Assembly (NCBI GenBank): GCA_942491935.1
Contig: CALOCZ010000010.1
Span: 1-64,000 of the forward strand
Length of the DNA stretch: 64,000 nt
Source of the DNA: JAGTVG01 sp942491935
GTDB taxonomy: Bacteria > Bacteroidota > Bacteroidia > Cytophagales > Cyclobacteriaceae
Direction of reading: 5' to 3'
In this document: positions 1 through 9,007 of the stretch, piece by piece
Numbering within the stretch: the first letter of the stretch is position 1
How the letters are laid out: each line of letters opens with the position of its first letter
Notes under the pieces: generated by a model
Told to the model about the DNA's origin: nothing
What the model saw: the letters and a program-made list of their open reading frames with translations, nothing else
The model's database searches: none
Position numbers and translations under genes: made by a program

Positions 1-8
1 GACCTCCT

Positions 9-1610
9 TTAACGATTTCCCTTCATTATACGTCCTTTTGCATCCATTATTGTTATAAATACCTGAAGTTCAGTATTAATATGGAAAGAAAGTGCAGTTT
101 CATCTATAGCTGGATTAGGATATAATGATTCAATAAAATATTTATTGGCAACGAATGAATCAAATCCAGTTACAGCATCTCCGGCTATTGGAAGTTTTTC
201 ATATACCCCTCCATCTTCCCTAGGGCCATCAATAAAATTACCAAAAAATACATCATTATTGATGGTTTCCTTATCCACTCCCATCCAATCCAATAAAATA
301 TTTGCATATACCTGGCGATAATCATATTGTATAGGAACATTCCCGTTTTCAGGTGACAAATCAGGGTTTGTTCCGATAACACCGGGGATTACGCCTTGCC
401 CAAATACAAATAAAGGCGCCCCTGTTCCGTGATCAGTTCCAAAACTACCGTTTGAGGAAATTCTTCTTCCAAACTCGGAAGTGGTAACTGTTAATACTCT
501 GTCTTCAATTCCCCTGGCCCTCAAATCCTCCTGGAAGGCTTTCATCGCTGATGAAATATGATATAATTTGGATGCATGTACGCCCATTGTAGGATCATAA
601 GACTCAACTTGCGTTGCATGAGTATCAAATCCACCAAGTTTTACCAGAAAAACTTTAGTTTTTACTCCCAAACCGGGTCCTCCTCCATCTATTAACCTGG
701 CAATTAATTGCAATTGCGGTGATAAAGTGTTTTTTAAATTTCCTGTTGGCGCATTAAAGGGATAGGTTTCAGGATATGTTATACCAGTTGTGTTGGCATT
801 TTCATATACTTCCAGCAACCTCTGTGCATAATCTTCAGATTTATCTTCCAGATTGAGGATCCAGTTCAATTCCTTGCCATACGGTGAATTATCTAGTGAA
901 ACCGGAGGCTTACCCCTGGGATCGATACCTTCATCATCAAATCCATTTAATTGATCCACCAAATTTGCAAAGGCCACAGGATCACTTCCCAGTGAAATAG
1001 AAGTTGGGATATTGCCTTCCTGGTGGAAGATCAGAGATACATCACTTCCAAGTTCAATAGCCAATGGATCCAGCATAGATTCATTAGGAAAATCGTCCGG
1101 GTATTGTTGTGGGGCATATTCGTTTTGCAAATATCTTCCTACCCATCCTGATGAATAATAATCGTCGAATCCTCCCCCCATAAACCATATGTCTCTGCCC
1201 CGAAAATGTGATCCATTATTATTCTTATAGGATACACCCTGAATGATCTTTACACGACCCTGGTCATATAGTTCTTTAACTTCATTCATATCAGGATGCA
1301 ATCCAACCTGGTCAGGTGAAGGCAATGTACTATCCAATGGAATGACTTTTCGCACACTATTATTTGCGGGGATGGCAATATTGGCCCTTCGACTGTAATA
1401 CTGATCATATTGTTCGATAGGTATCAGAGTATTTAAACCATCATTCCCGCCATGAAGCTGCAAAATGATCAACACATTATCGTTGGTGCTGCCGGCTGCC
1501 ATCCTGGTATAAGTATTCCTTTCAGCATACAATTTCAGAGGTACACCACCAATTGCGAAGGGGACACCTGCAACAAGAGGGAATTTCTTTATAAAATCTC
1601 TTCTTTTCAT
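9..1610 (-). CDS. DUF1501 family exported protein, sorting domain cut by an apparent frameshift
   Basis: Secreted protein of the DUF1501 family, related to the alkaline phosphatase/sulfatase fold; its substrate is unknown. The N-terminus has a twin-arginine type signal (RRDFIKK, residues 3-9, then a hydrophobic stretch). Family motifs are seen near residue 50 (LQLHGGNDGLNTL) and near 391 (TDHGTG). The C-terminus starts a T9SS type-A sorting domain (LYPNPA near 496, GRIMK near 526) but stops about 40 residues too early. Removing one base from the CCC run at 19-21 makes the frame read on as EIVKGG, the usual continuation of such domains. The true gene therefore probably runs off the left edge. 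Its start is 5 nt after the DUF1800 stop, so the two genes are cotranscribed. Family assignment is firm; the biochemical role is unknown. Confidence 0.9.
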   Translation of the reverse strand: MKRRDFIKKFPLVAGVPFAIGGVPLKLYAERNTYTRMAAGSTNDNVLIILQLHGGNDGLNTLIPIEQYDQYYSRRANIAIPANNSVRKVIPLDSTLPSPDQVGLHPDMNEVKELYDQGRVKIIQGVSYKNNNGSHFRGRDIWFMGGGFDDYYSSGWVGRYLQNEYAPQQYPDDFPNESMLDPLAIELGSDVSLIFHQEGNIPTSISLGSDPVAFANLVDQLNGFDDEGIDPRGKPPVSLDNSPYGKELNWILNLEDKSEDYAQRLLEVYENANTTGITYPETYPFNAPTGNLKNTLSPQLQLIARLIDGGGPGLGVKTKVFLVKLGGFDTHATQVESYDPTMGVHASKLYHISSAMKAFQEDLRARGIEDRVLTVTTSEFGRRISSNGSFGTDHGTGAPLFVFGQGVIPGVIGTNPDLSPENGNVPIQYDYRQVYANILLDWMGVDKETINNDVFFGNFIDGPREDGGVYEKLPIAGDAVTGFDSFVANKYFIESLYPNPAIDETALSFHINTELQVFITIMDAKGRIMKGNR

Positions 1611-1615
1611 ATGCT

Positions 1616-3370
1616 TTACATTAACTGGTATTCTGGTGATTGTAACATGGCGTTCATCAGGTTTAATAACTGATTTCTCACTACTTCATTATCAACAGGA
1701 TTATTCCACCTGAAAGTCCAGGATGATATTGGATCAGCATCGATCTGGGGATCAAACAGAAAAAGCATATCTGAAGATTTCTTAACCTTTCATTTGTTAT
1801 CTCCGCATTATCATCATTATCACTAAAAGTCAGGTTTTCTGAAGCTGGCAGCAAATATTCAACCAATGACATGATCAATGATTCAGCATTTTCTGCAACA
1901 TTATCTGGAAAATTATCCTTAATGAATTGAAGTAATTCAAAATGAATTTATTGATCCCATCATCTCCATCCCATCCAGAAACTGTCTGATATAGTCATAT
2001 CTTCTGGTTAAATAATTCGTAGAAATCCAGTTTCTGTTATACACCGGATACTGGTGATAAGCAGAATACCCCGCTACTTCAAATGGCTCGTAAAGATCAA
2101 GACCCTGGTAATTCATACTCCCTATCAAATCTGCTGTTACCTCATAGAAATTAACAATATCTCCCTGGTAATCAGGTAGTGACAACTCGAAAAACTGAAT
2201 AGTCCCCAGAATAAGATCTAAAGGTGATTTTATTATTCCACCGAAATTATTATCATCAAGTCCTGCATTGGCATCATAAAAATGCTGACTCATTAATAAC
2301 TCTTCAATAACACTCTGAACCTTGAAGCCACTAGATGCGAAAGTGTTGGCCATTTCGCTAATTATATTGCTTTCTATTTCTGCAGTTATGTCATGATAAA
2401 CATAAAACCTATAAATCTTTCTGCATATATGTCTTGCTGTCTCATTTTTCGAATACAATAATTCAATCAATTGACTGATCTCGTCAATGGCGACTTCTTC
2501 ATCCGTCACCAAGGGATCAGCTAAAAGAAGAGGATCAGGGCTTATAACTGCATTATCCAGTCTGTCGCTGAATTGTTTGGTCCCTGTATCGTGTTGGGTC
2601 GCATTAATACCTCCCCGGGCTCTTCCTCTTGGCAGGCCGGTTTCCTGATCAATGGTTATGAAATCTATATCTATATCAAAGCCTGACAACACCCTTGCGG
2701 CTGCCTGAACATCCTGTTCCTTATAGTTAAAGTAATCTCCCTGTTCTGTAGCATCAGGCAATGTGCCTTCCAATCCCCGGCCAATTGTATATAATTCCAT
2801 TAATTCCCTGGCAAAATTCTCATTTGGATTCCCCTTAACATTCAATCTCCCATCCAGGAATTTGAGCATCGCATTATCAAGGCACAGTTTTTTCGTCAGG
2901 TTTTTAAAGTTAACATCAATATCCAGATCCTTGTCCATTGCATAAATTCTAAATAACTGGTTTTGAAAATACAATGACCTGCTATTACTTACTACTGATT
3001 GCTTTGTTGTAAAATGGGTATGCAAAAACAAAACGATCTTCTCTCTAACCTGATACGATAGTTTTATATTTGACATCTGGCCAGTGCCTAACATCTGTCC
3101 GACAAACCAGCTTTTAAAATAATCCTGCAATTCTGAATCTTCACTTCCAGAATCTGATGCTCCATTCGTAATCCATTCAAGATTTGTTAATGGATCGATC
3201 GGAAGAGTCGGATCAGGTAAAGGATTACCAAAGAGGTTAGCCACAGCAACCGGAGCTGTTAAGGATGAAAAAGCATCAATATCCGCCTTCTTCCCTCCAA
3301 ATGCTGCCCTTCTTAACAAATGGGCAGATCGTTTAATACCTAATGTACCTGTATAGCTTGGTAATGGCAT
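1616..3370 (-). pseudogene. DUF1800 family protein gene, interrupted by two frameshifts
   Basis: DUF1800 proteins are large, mostly helical proteins of unknown function, usually encoded beside DUF1501 as here. The first frame (residues 1-477) holds the conserved core, including NENFARELMELYTIGRG (start near residue 183). It ends at a TGA at 1937-1939. Skipping one base of the AAAA run at 1939-1942 continues as FELLQFIKDNFPDN. A second shift near 1771 (one G missing) is needed to continue as DMLFLFDPQIDADP and to finish with SPEYQLM and a TAA at 1616-1618. Corrected length is about 584 residues, normal for the family. Both shifts preserve conserved-looking sequence downstream, so either the decay is very recent or these are base-calling errors. 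Confidence 0.85.
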
Positions 3371-3660
3371 AATTTGATGATGTTATCGTTATCGTAACCT
3401 ATTTAACTAGTTGATTATTTGATTGTACTACGGTTATTTGTGAGATTAATTTTTAAAGGAGCACAATTTTCCTGTAACAAAAACAGGATGTATACCTTTT
3501 TTTTTACCGATGTAAGAGAATGGCATCAATTACACAAAAAAATCTGAAATAGTTTATAGAATTTTAAGTAATGACCTTCTTATAATTTAATATTTTTCTC
3601 AATCTACCTCTCTGAATATGATATTTTGTTTATTTTGCGATTCGTACTGATAAATAAAGA

Positions 3661-5448
3661 ATGAGTTTGAATTTTCTTAGTGCTATAGTAGAATATGCCG
3701 AAAACAGATATGATGGGAAGGCTTTACATTATAAACCTTCAGGATCACAACAATGGAATAGCTTTTCATGGAAGGAATTTGCGGAATTAACACGTAAGAC
3801 TTCTGCCGCTTTGATGCAATTAGGAGTGAAACGGGATGACAATGTGGCTATCTTTTCCCAAAACATTCCCGAATGGACTATTGCTGATCTTGGAATTATG
3901 TGTGCAAATGCAGTATCTGTACCCATTTATGCAACAAACACCAGCGATCAGGCTAAATATATAATTTATGAAGCCGAAATTCATTTTCTTTTTGTTGGAG
4001 AAGAAAACCAATACATAAAAGCGCTCGAAATATATTCACAAGATAATTGCCCGCTCGAAAAGATAATTGTATTAGACAGGAAAGTAAAAATAGATACAGC
4101 ATGTGCCATTTATTTCGAAGAATTTTTAAAATTGGGCGACAATATTTCCTTAGATGAGGTTAAGAAGGTCTCAAATAGGATATCTGAGGATGACCTTGCT
4201 ACAATTATCTTTACTTCAGGAACAACCGGAGTTCCTAAAGGCGTAATGCTAACCCACAAAAACTTCAATGTAATAGCAAAAATTCACGATATAAGATTAA
4301 CGATTGATCAAAATAATCATTCTTTAGCCTTTCTACCTTTAAGCCATATTTTTGAAAGGGCATGGTCTTTATATGCGCTCTACAAAGGTGTTGGGGTTTC
4401 CTACCTGAAGGATCCGAAACAAATTATCGAAACTTTAAAGGAAGTGAAACCCACTATGATGTGTTCAGTACCCAGGCTTTATCAAAAAGCTTATCACACG
4501 ATATTATCAAAAATTGAGGGATCAAATAAAATCAAAAAATCACTTTTTAATTCTGCTTTAAAAACCGGTGAAAAAGTTGCAGATTTCAAAAGAATAAATA
4601 AAAACCTGCCATTTCTTTTAAAAGTTAAACACAAAATATTAGATACTATAGTCTTAAAAAAGATAAGAGCAGCATTTGGAGGCAGATTAAAGTTCATGCC
4701 TTGTGCCGGGGCACCCTTATCAGCCGAAATAACGAGTTTTTTTCATTCTATAGGAATGCCGGTATTGATCGGCTATGGACTTACTGAAACAACGGCAACA
4801 GTCACAGTCTTTCCAGATTCGGGGTATGAATTTGGCACAGTTGGCCTATCTATGCCCGAGATTGAGATTAAAATTGGCCCTGATGATGAGATCTGGGTAC
4901 GTGGGGAAACTGTAATGAAAGGATATTATAAAAAACCTGAGGAAACTGCAAAAGTAATGCAGGATGGCTGGCTTAAAACAGGAGATGCCGGAAAAATCAA
5001 CGACTCCGGGATTTTGACCATTACGGACCGGATAAAAGACCTAATGAAAACCTCAGGAGGAAAATATGTAGCCCCTCAACCGGTTGAATCACTACTAACG
5101 AATGACAACTTCATTGAAAATGCAATTCTTATAGGAGATGACAAACCTTATGTGACAGCATTACTGGTACCTAACTTTGAGGCTTTGAAGGAATATGCGC
5201 ATTCTATGAATCTGAAATATCATAATCTTGAAGAATTGATCAAAAAAAGCGGGATCATTGAGTTTTATGAAGAAAAACTTGAGGACCTTCAAAAAAGCCT
5301 GGCAAACTTCGAGAAAGTTAAAAAATTCAAACTTCTACCCCAAGATTTTAATATGCAATTGGGTGAACTCACTCCTACCCTGAAAATCAGGAGAGAAATG
5401 ATTCTAAAGAATTTCACTCCCCTGATTGAGGAAATGTATACTTTTTAA
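3661..5448 (+). CDS. long-chain fatty-acid--CoA ligase (AMP-forming)
   Basis: Activates fatty acids to acyl-CoA through an acyl-adenylate, at the cytoplasmic face of the membrane. The 595-residue length is typical of bacterial long-chain acyl-CoA synthetases. The AMP-binding P-loop-like motif (IIFTSGTTGVPKG, residues 182-194), the adenine-binding GYGLTET (371-377) and the hinge region TGDAGKINDSG followed by DRIKDLMKTSGGKYV (about 440-470) are all present. There is no signal peptide. It stands alone, divergent from the DUF1800 gene; the 290-nt gap between them must carry both promoters. Substrate chain length cannot be told from sequence; a medium-chain or other carboxylate ligase is possible but less likely. 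Confidence 0.93.
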   Translation: MSLNFLSAIVEYAENRYDGKALHYKPSGSQQWNSFSWKEFAELTRKTSAALMQLGVKRDDNVAIFSQNIPEWTIADLGIMCANAVSVPIYATNTSDQAKYIIYEAEIHFLFVGEENQYIKALEIYSQDNCPLEKIIVLDRKVKIDTACAIYFEEFLKLGDNISLDEVKKVSNRISEDDLATIIFTSGTTGVPKGVMLTHKNFNVIAKIHDIRLTIDQNNHSLAFLPLSHIFERAWSLYALYKGVGVSYLKDPKQIIETLKEVKPTMMCSVPRLYQKAYHTILSKIEGSNKIKKSLFNSALKTGEKVADFKRINKNLPFLLKVKHKILDTIVLKKIRAAFGGRLKFMPCAGAPLSAEITSFFHSIGMPVLIGYGLTETTATVTVFPDSGYEFGTVGLSMPEIEIKIGPDDEIWVRGETVMKGYYKKPEETAKVMQDGWLKTGDAGKINDSGILTITDRIKDLMKTSGGKYVAPQPVESLLTNDNFIENAILIGDDKPYVTALLVPNFEALKEYAHSMNLKYHNLEELIKKSGIIEFYEEKLEDLQKSLANFEKVKKFKLLPQDFNMQLGELTPTLKIRREMILKNFTPLIEEMYTF

Positions 5449-5555
5449 ATTCATTTACAGCTTTCCCGAAGCAAAGTACTGGTTATTAAGCTTGCAAATA
5501 CTGTAGCGGATCAATAAGATGCCGGAAAACCCATTCTCATTCAGGACTATTTTGT

Positions 5556-6977
5556 CTATATATTAAAATCCCATGTTCCTCCCCGGTAAGTCCGCTTTAC
5601 AAAATCATTGGCTTTTTCAAAATTAGTAATTTTCATATTCGGTCCGTCCCATAGTAACAATTTCCTTCCGGGAAATTCTTCACCTTCCTGATAATTATAA
5701 CTGAGAACAGCGAGGTTACCCATAATAACAGTCTCAGTCAATGGCCCTGCAATATCAAAATTAGAACTTGTATAACTTCCAAAACCTTGCTTGCATGCCT
5801 CAACCCATTGTTGTTGATGACCTTCTTCGCCATCAGTAACTAGTGGTTGATCCGGCTCGGGCAGTTTTATGTCCTTCATTCTGGAAGTAGGCAATAAGGT
5901 TGCTCTTTCACCAAACAAACCAGCCATTAACTTTCCTTTTGATCCCTCAAAAATCATCCCCCCATCCCAATCCGCCATTGGTTCATCCGGTTTTAATTCA
6001 TCCGGTCGCCTTGGTAAAATCCCACCATCATACCAAATCAATTCTATGGGTGGCAGGCTCTCCCTCTGCGGGAACTGAATGTGAATCTTTGTTGAAGGAG
6101 GATAACTGTCAGTATAAATGGCCTCTTCAAAAAATCCTTTCCAAACGGAACCAACGCTGCATTGAACAGAAACAGGATACCCAAGTTTAAGCGCTCTGAA
6201 AGGTACATCTATAAAATGACAGCCCATATCACCCAAGGCACCAGTACCAAAGTCTACCCATCCACGCCAGTTTGCAGGAATATAAATGGGATTAAAGGGT
6301 CTTTCCGGTGCGGTACCGAGCCAGAGATCCCAATCCACTTCAGCAGGTATATTATGACTGTCTTTTGGGGTTGGTATTCCCTGTGGCCAAACTGGACGGT
6401 TGGTCCATACATGAACTCGATCAACCTCACCAATAATGCCATCCTGAATCCATTTTTCAACATATCTTGTATCATCGCCACTGCTCCCCTGGTTACCCAT
6501 CTGAGTCACAACTTTATATTTTCTTGCAGCTTCAGTTAACAGTCTTGCTTCCTGGATATCGTGTGTAAGTGGTTTTTCAACATACACATGTTTGCCCATC
6601 TTCATGGCTCTTAGAGCATGGACCGCATGCATGTGATCTGGACTACTAACGATTACGCCGTCAATATTTTTTCCTTCCTTATCAAGCATTTGCCGGAAAT
6701 CCCTGTAATATGATGCATCCGGCCAAGCTTCCCTTGACTGTTTAGCCATTCGGTCATCTACATCACATAATGACACGATATTGGCTTCCCCTTTTTGAAA
6801 AGTCCTGTTAAGATTTTGCCACGCCTTACCTCCTGCTCCAATTGCGGCCACATTGAGCTTATCACTGGGAGCGATAAAATTTTTACCGCCCAGGACATGT
6901 CGTGAAACGATAGAAAAAGCAGGCATACTTGTCCCAATCGTAGCACCTAATGTAGAAAAGAAAGTTCTCCTCTTCAT
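5556..6977 (-). CDS. Gfo/Idh/MocA family oxidoreductase, exported
   Basis: NAD(P)-dependent oxidoreductase of the glucose-fructose oxidoreductase/inositol dehydrogenase family, likely acting on a sugar or sugar-like polyol in the periplasm. A twin-arginine-like leader (MKRRTFFSTLG) precedes the Rossmann motif AAIGAGGKAW (residues 44-53), with the family signature EKP at 134-136. At 473 residues it is in the range of the exported long subgroup common in Bacteroidota and Planctomycetes. It is monocistronic and convergent with the acyl-CoA ligase. A second, more distant member of the family lies at 17162. The substrate is unknown. Confidence 0.9.
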   Translation of the reverse strand: MKRRTFFSTLGATIGTSMPAFSIVSRHVLGGKNFIAPSDKLNVAAIGAGGKAWQNLNRTFQKGEANIVSLCDVDDRMAKQSREAWPDASYYRDFRQMLDKEGKNIDGVIVSSPDHMHAVHALRAMKMGKHVYVEKPLTHDIQEARLLTEAARKYKVVTQMGNQGSSGDDTRYVEKWIQDGIIGEVDRVHVWTNRPVWPQGIPTPKDSHNIPAEVDWDLWLGTAPERPFNPIYIPANWRGWVDFGTGALGDMGCHFIDVPFRALKLGYPVSVQCSVGSVWKGFFEEAIYTDSYPPSTKIHIQFPQRESLPPIELIWYDGGILPRRPDELKPDEPMADWDGGMIFEGSKGKLMAGLFGERATLLPTSRMKDIKLPEPDQPLVTDGEEGHQQQWVEACKQGFGSYTSSNFDIAGPLTETVIMGNLAVLSYNYQEGEEFPGRKLLLWDGPNMKITNFEKANDFVKRTYRGGTWDFNI

Positions 6978-7096
6978 ATTTTTAAGTTTTTGATTTGTAT
7001 TTCAATTTAACAATTCCCTTGAACTTGTGACCTATAATTTGTACTTTTTAAATTATCTATAAAAAAATTTACCCTATGTAATTTTTTGTATACTTA

Positions 7097-7615
7097 ATGC
7101 AACTAACATTAGTGGATCAAGAAAATAAAATGAAAAAGAAGTTTTTAAACTTAGTTGAAATGCACCAGGGTATAATCCATAAGATCCTATCAGTTTATAC
7201 ATATAATTCAGAGGACAGAGAAGATCTCCTCCAGGAAATAATGCTGCAACTCTGGAAATCTTTCCCGGGATTCCGGGAAAAAGCCGCCTTTAGTACATGG
7301 ATGTATAAAGTGGCCCTTAATACAGCACTTCTTCATAAAAGAAAAAAAATGAAAGAAAAATATACTGTAGATGCATTGATCGAAAACCGGGCGCAACAGA
7401 TCGGACTGAGTAAGGATGACATCACTATCAGTCTTTATATGGCTATCGACCAATTAGGCCCTATAGATAAAGCCATAGCATTATTATACCTGGAACAGAA
7501 AAGCTATCAGGAGATTGAAAATATTCTGGGAATGAAAAAGAACAATATAGGCGTTCGGATCAGTCGAATAAAAGACAAACTAAAAAAGATCTTTGAATAT
7601 GAACAACAACTCTAA
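7097..7615 (+). CDS. RNA polymerase ECF-type sigma factor
   Basis: Sigma-70 family extracytoplasmic-function sigma factor with only regions 2 and 4. Region 2 is seen as DREDLLQEIMLQLWKSF and FSTWMYKVALNTAL (about residues 36-80). Region 4 is an HTH with SYQEIENILGMKKNNIGVRI (about 136-155). The first 11 residues are unusual, and the Met at 7130 (MKKKFLNL) is an equally good start. The gene overlaps the next by 17 nt, so the two are translationally coupled. ECF factors usually pair with an anti-sigma factor; the partner here lacks a recognisable zinc anti-sigma motif (no HxxxCxxC seen). Confidence 0.9.
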   Translation: MQLTLVDQENKMKKKFLNLVEMHQGIIHKILSVYTYNSEDREDLLQEIMLQLWKSFPGFREKAAFSTWMYKVALNTALLHKRKKMKEKYTVDALIENRAQQIGLSKDDITISLYMAIDQLGPIDKAIALLYLEQKSYQEIENILGMKKNNIGVRISRIKDKLKKIFEYEQQL

Positions 7616-8345
7616 AAATACAGAAAAAGAAATATTTAATCTTTGGGAAAAAGCAGGGGATTCTTTAAACAATCAACAACAACTAAATAAAGAAAACATG
7701 GAAACATTACTTAACACGACGTCGAGTGAATTCTCGACAAGTCAAAAAAAACTATTAAAAGCTGATGCCATATTTAAGGTAGTCTTGATATTTGGATTTA
7801 TCGTTATATCTGCATTTAATCTAGCCAATCTCTTTGTCCTAGCCGCCTCGCTTATTTGCATAATAATTGGGACTATAGCAATAAAACAGGAGCGGCTATT
7901 GCTAGATGGTTTACATGAACTAAATGATTTCAATGGCAACATTAGAGACCAACTGGAGAAGGATATCCAATTCTATAGAAGCAATATCTTCAAATATCCA
8001 TTGGTATTGGCCACCAGTGTTTTCCTATTTTACATATTAGGTAGCCTGACATATCATGGTATCAAATATGAGGTAATAAGGCCTATTGAAGATCTTGAGG
8101 ATGGGATTGTCCTGTTGTCATTACTTATGATATCCTTCATCTTTGCTTTTGTAGTATACTATCCTTTTTTTAGAACCAGGATAAAATATTTAAATTCTTT
8201 GTTGAAAGATATTGATCAAGATGATAAGATTTCCAGACATATTGATTCAGAAAAAGCAAGAAAGAAAAGGACCACCATTTTGACTTCAATTTTAATTATT
8301 GCAGGAATTGTAATTCTAATTGCACTCATCATTGCTATCCTATAA
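7599..8345 (+). CDS. five-TM membrane protein coupled to the ECF sigma factor
   Basis: Not recognised as a named family. The N-terminal ~48 residues are hydrophilic and rich in Asn, Gln and Lys. Two hydrophobic helices follow in residues ~50-85, one near 125-150, one near 165-190 (LLSLLMISFIFAFVVYY) and a final one at the C-terminus (ILIIAGIVILIALIIAIL). The start is the ATG at 7599 inside the sigma gene; an upstream TTG at 7593 is possible. Overlap with the sigma factor implies a regulatory partner role, by analogy with sigma/anti-sigma pairs in Bacteroidota where the second gene is a membrane protein. The function is inferred from position only. Confidence 0.8.
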   Translation: MNNNSKNTEKEIFNLWEKAGDSLNNQQQLNKENMETLLNTTSSEFSTSQKKLLKADAIFKVVLIFGFIVISAFNLANLFVLAASLICIIIGTIAIKQERLLLDGLHELNDFNGNIRDQLEKDIQFYRSNIFKYPLVLATSVFLFYILGSLTYHGIKYEVIRPIEDLEDGIVLLSLLMISFIFAFVVYYPFFRTRIKYLNSLLKDIDQDDKISRHIDSEKARKKRTTILTSILIIAGIVILIALIIAIL

Positions 8346-8372
8346 TTCCACGATAACGAATATGAAAGACGA

Positions 8373-8399
8373 AAATCCCGTTTTTGCGGGATTTTTTTT
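8373..8399 (+). terminator. Rho-independent terminator after the sigma operon
   Basis: An 8-bp stem (AAATCCCG / CGGGATTT) with a T-rich loop is followed by a run of T. It sits about 30 nt after the membrane protein stop and ends the sigma/membrane-protein transcript. Confidence 0.85.
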
Positions 8400-8461
8400 A
8401 TTCCAATTTATTGAGATCCCTGGATTTTTTTTATATTGCCAGATAAATATTTATATAAAAT

Positions 8462-8959
8462 ATGTCAAGTTTTCGGATAAGACCTCGTTTCAGGCAACAT
8501 GTTAAGAACAGTTTTGAAGACATAAAGGATAGAATGAATAAGGGTATTGAAAAGAATAATAATCCATATGCTGTTACTTATCTACCAAATCAAATTACAT
8601 TAAGGATCCTTCCGGCAGATCGTCATTTCTGGTCTCCACAATTAAATATAACTCTTGAAGAGAAGGAGGACGGTACTCTTATCCGGGGCCTCTATGGACC
8701 AAATCCATCAATTTGGGCGATGTTCTTCTTTGCATATTCGGCACTAGGAGTAATTATTTTATTTGCCGGAATGGTTGTATTATCCCAGATAAGCTTAGGA
8801 ATGGAAGCGCCATTATGGTGGGTAATACCTGTATGTGCCACCATGATAATTATTGTTTATTTGATTGCTCAAACAGGTCAAAAAATTGGTGCCCAGGAAA
8901 TGTTCGATTTACACCACTTTTATGAAGCCACGTTAGGAGAAAAAGTTACGATCGAATAA
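8462..8959 (+). CDS. hypothetical membrane protein with two TM helices
   Basis: A 165-residue protein that I do not recognise. A basic N-terminus (RIRPRFRQHVK) and a soluble segment up to about residue 80 are followed by two TM helices (about 84-108 and 118-138) and a short acidic C-terminal tail. The N-terminal half has a beta-like pattern (TYLPNQITLRILPADRHFWSP) and may be a small ligand or protein interaction domain. It lies alone between the terminator and the convergent permease gene. Confidence 0.75.
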   Translation: MSSFRIRPRFRQHVKNSFEDIKDRMNKGIEKNNNPYAVTYLPNQITLRILPADRHFWSPQLNITLEEKEDGTLIRGLYGPNPSIWAMFFFAYSALGVIILFAGMVVLSQISLGMEAPLWWVIPVCATMIIIVYLIAQTGQKIGAQEMFDLHHFYEATLGEKVTIE

Positions 8960-9007
8960 TTCTATTATAGTCTAGTTTACCTGTTCTAGAAATTCAAAAT
9001 TAAAGGA

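Noticed and set aside
5869..6539. Plus-strand frames inside the oxidoreductase gene
   Set aside because: They are low-complexity shadows antisense to a well-supported gene, without family features.
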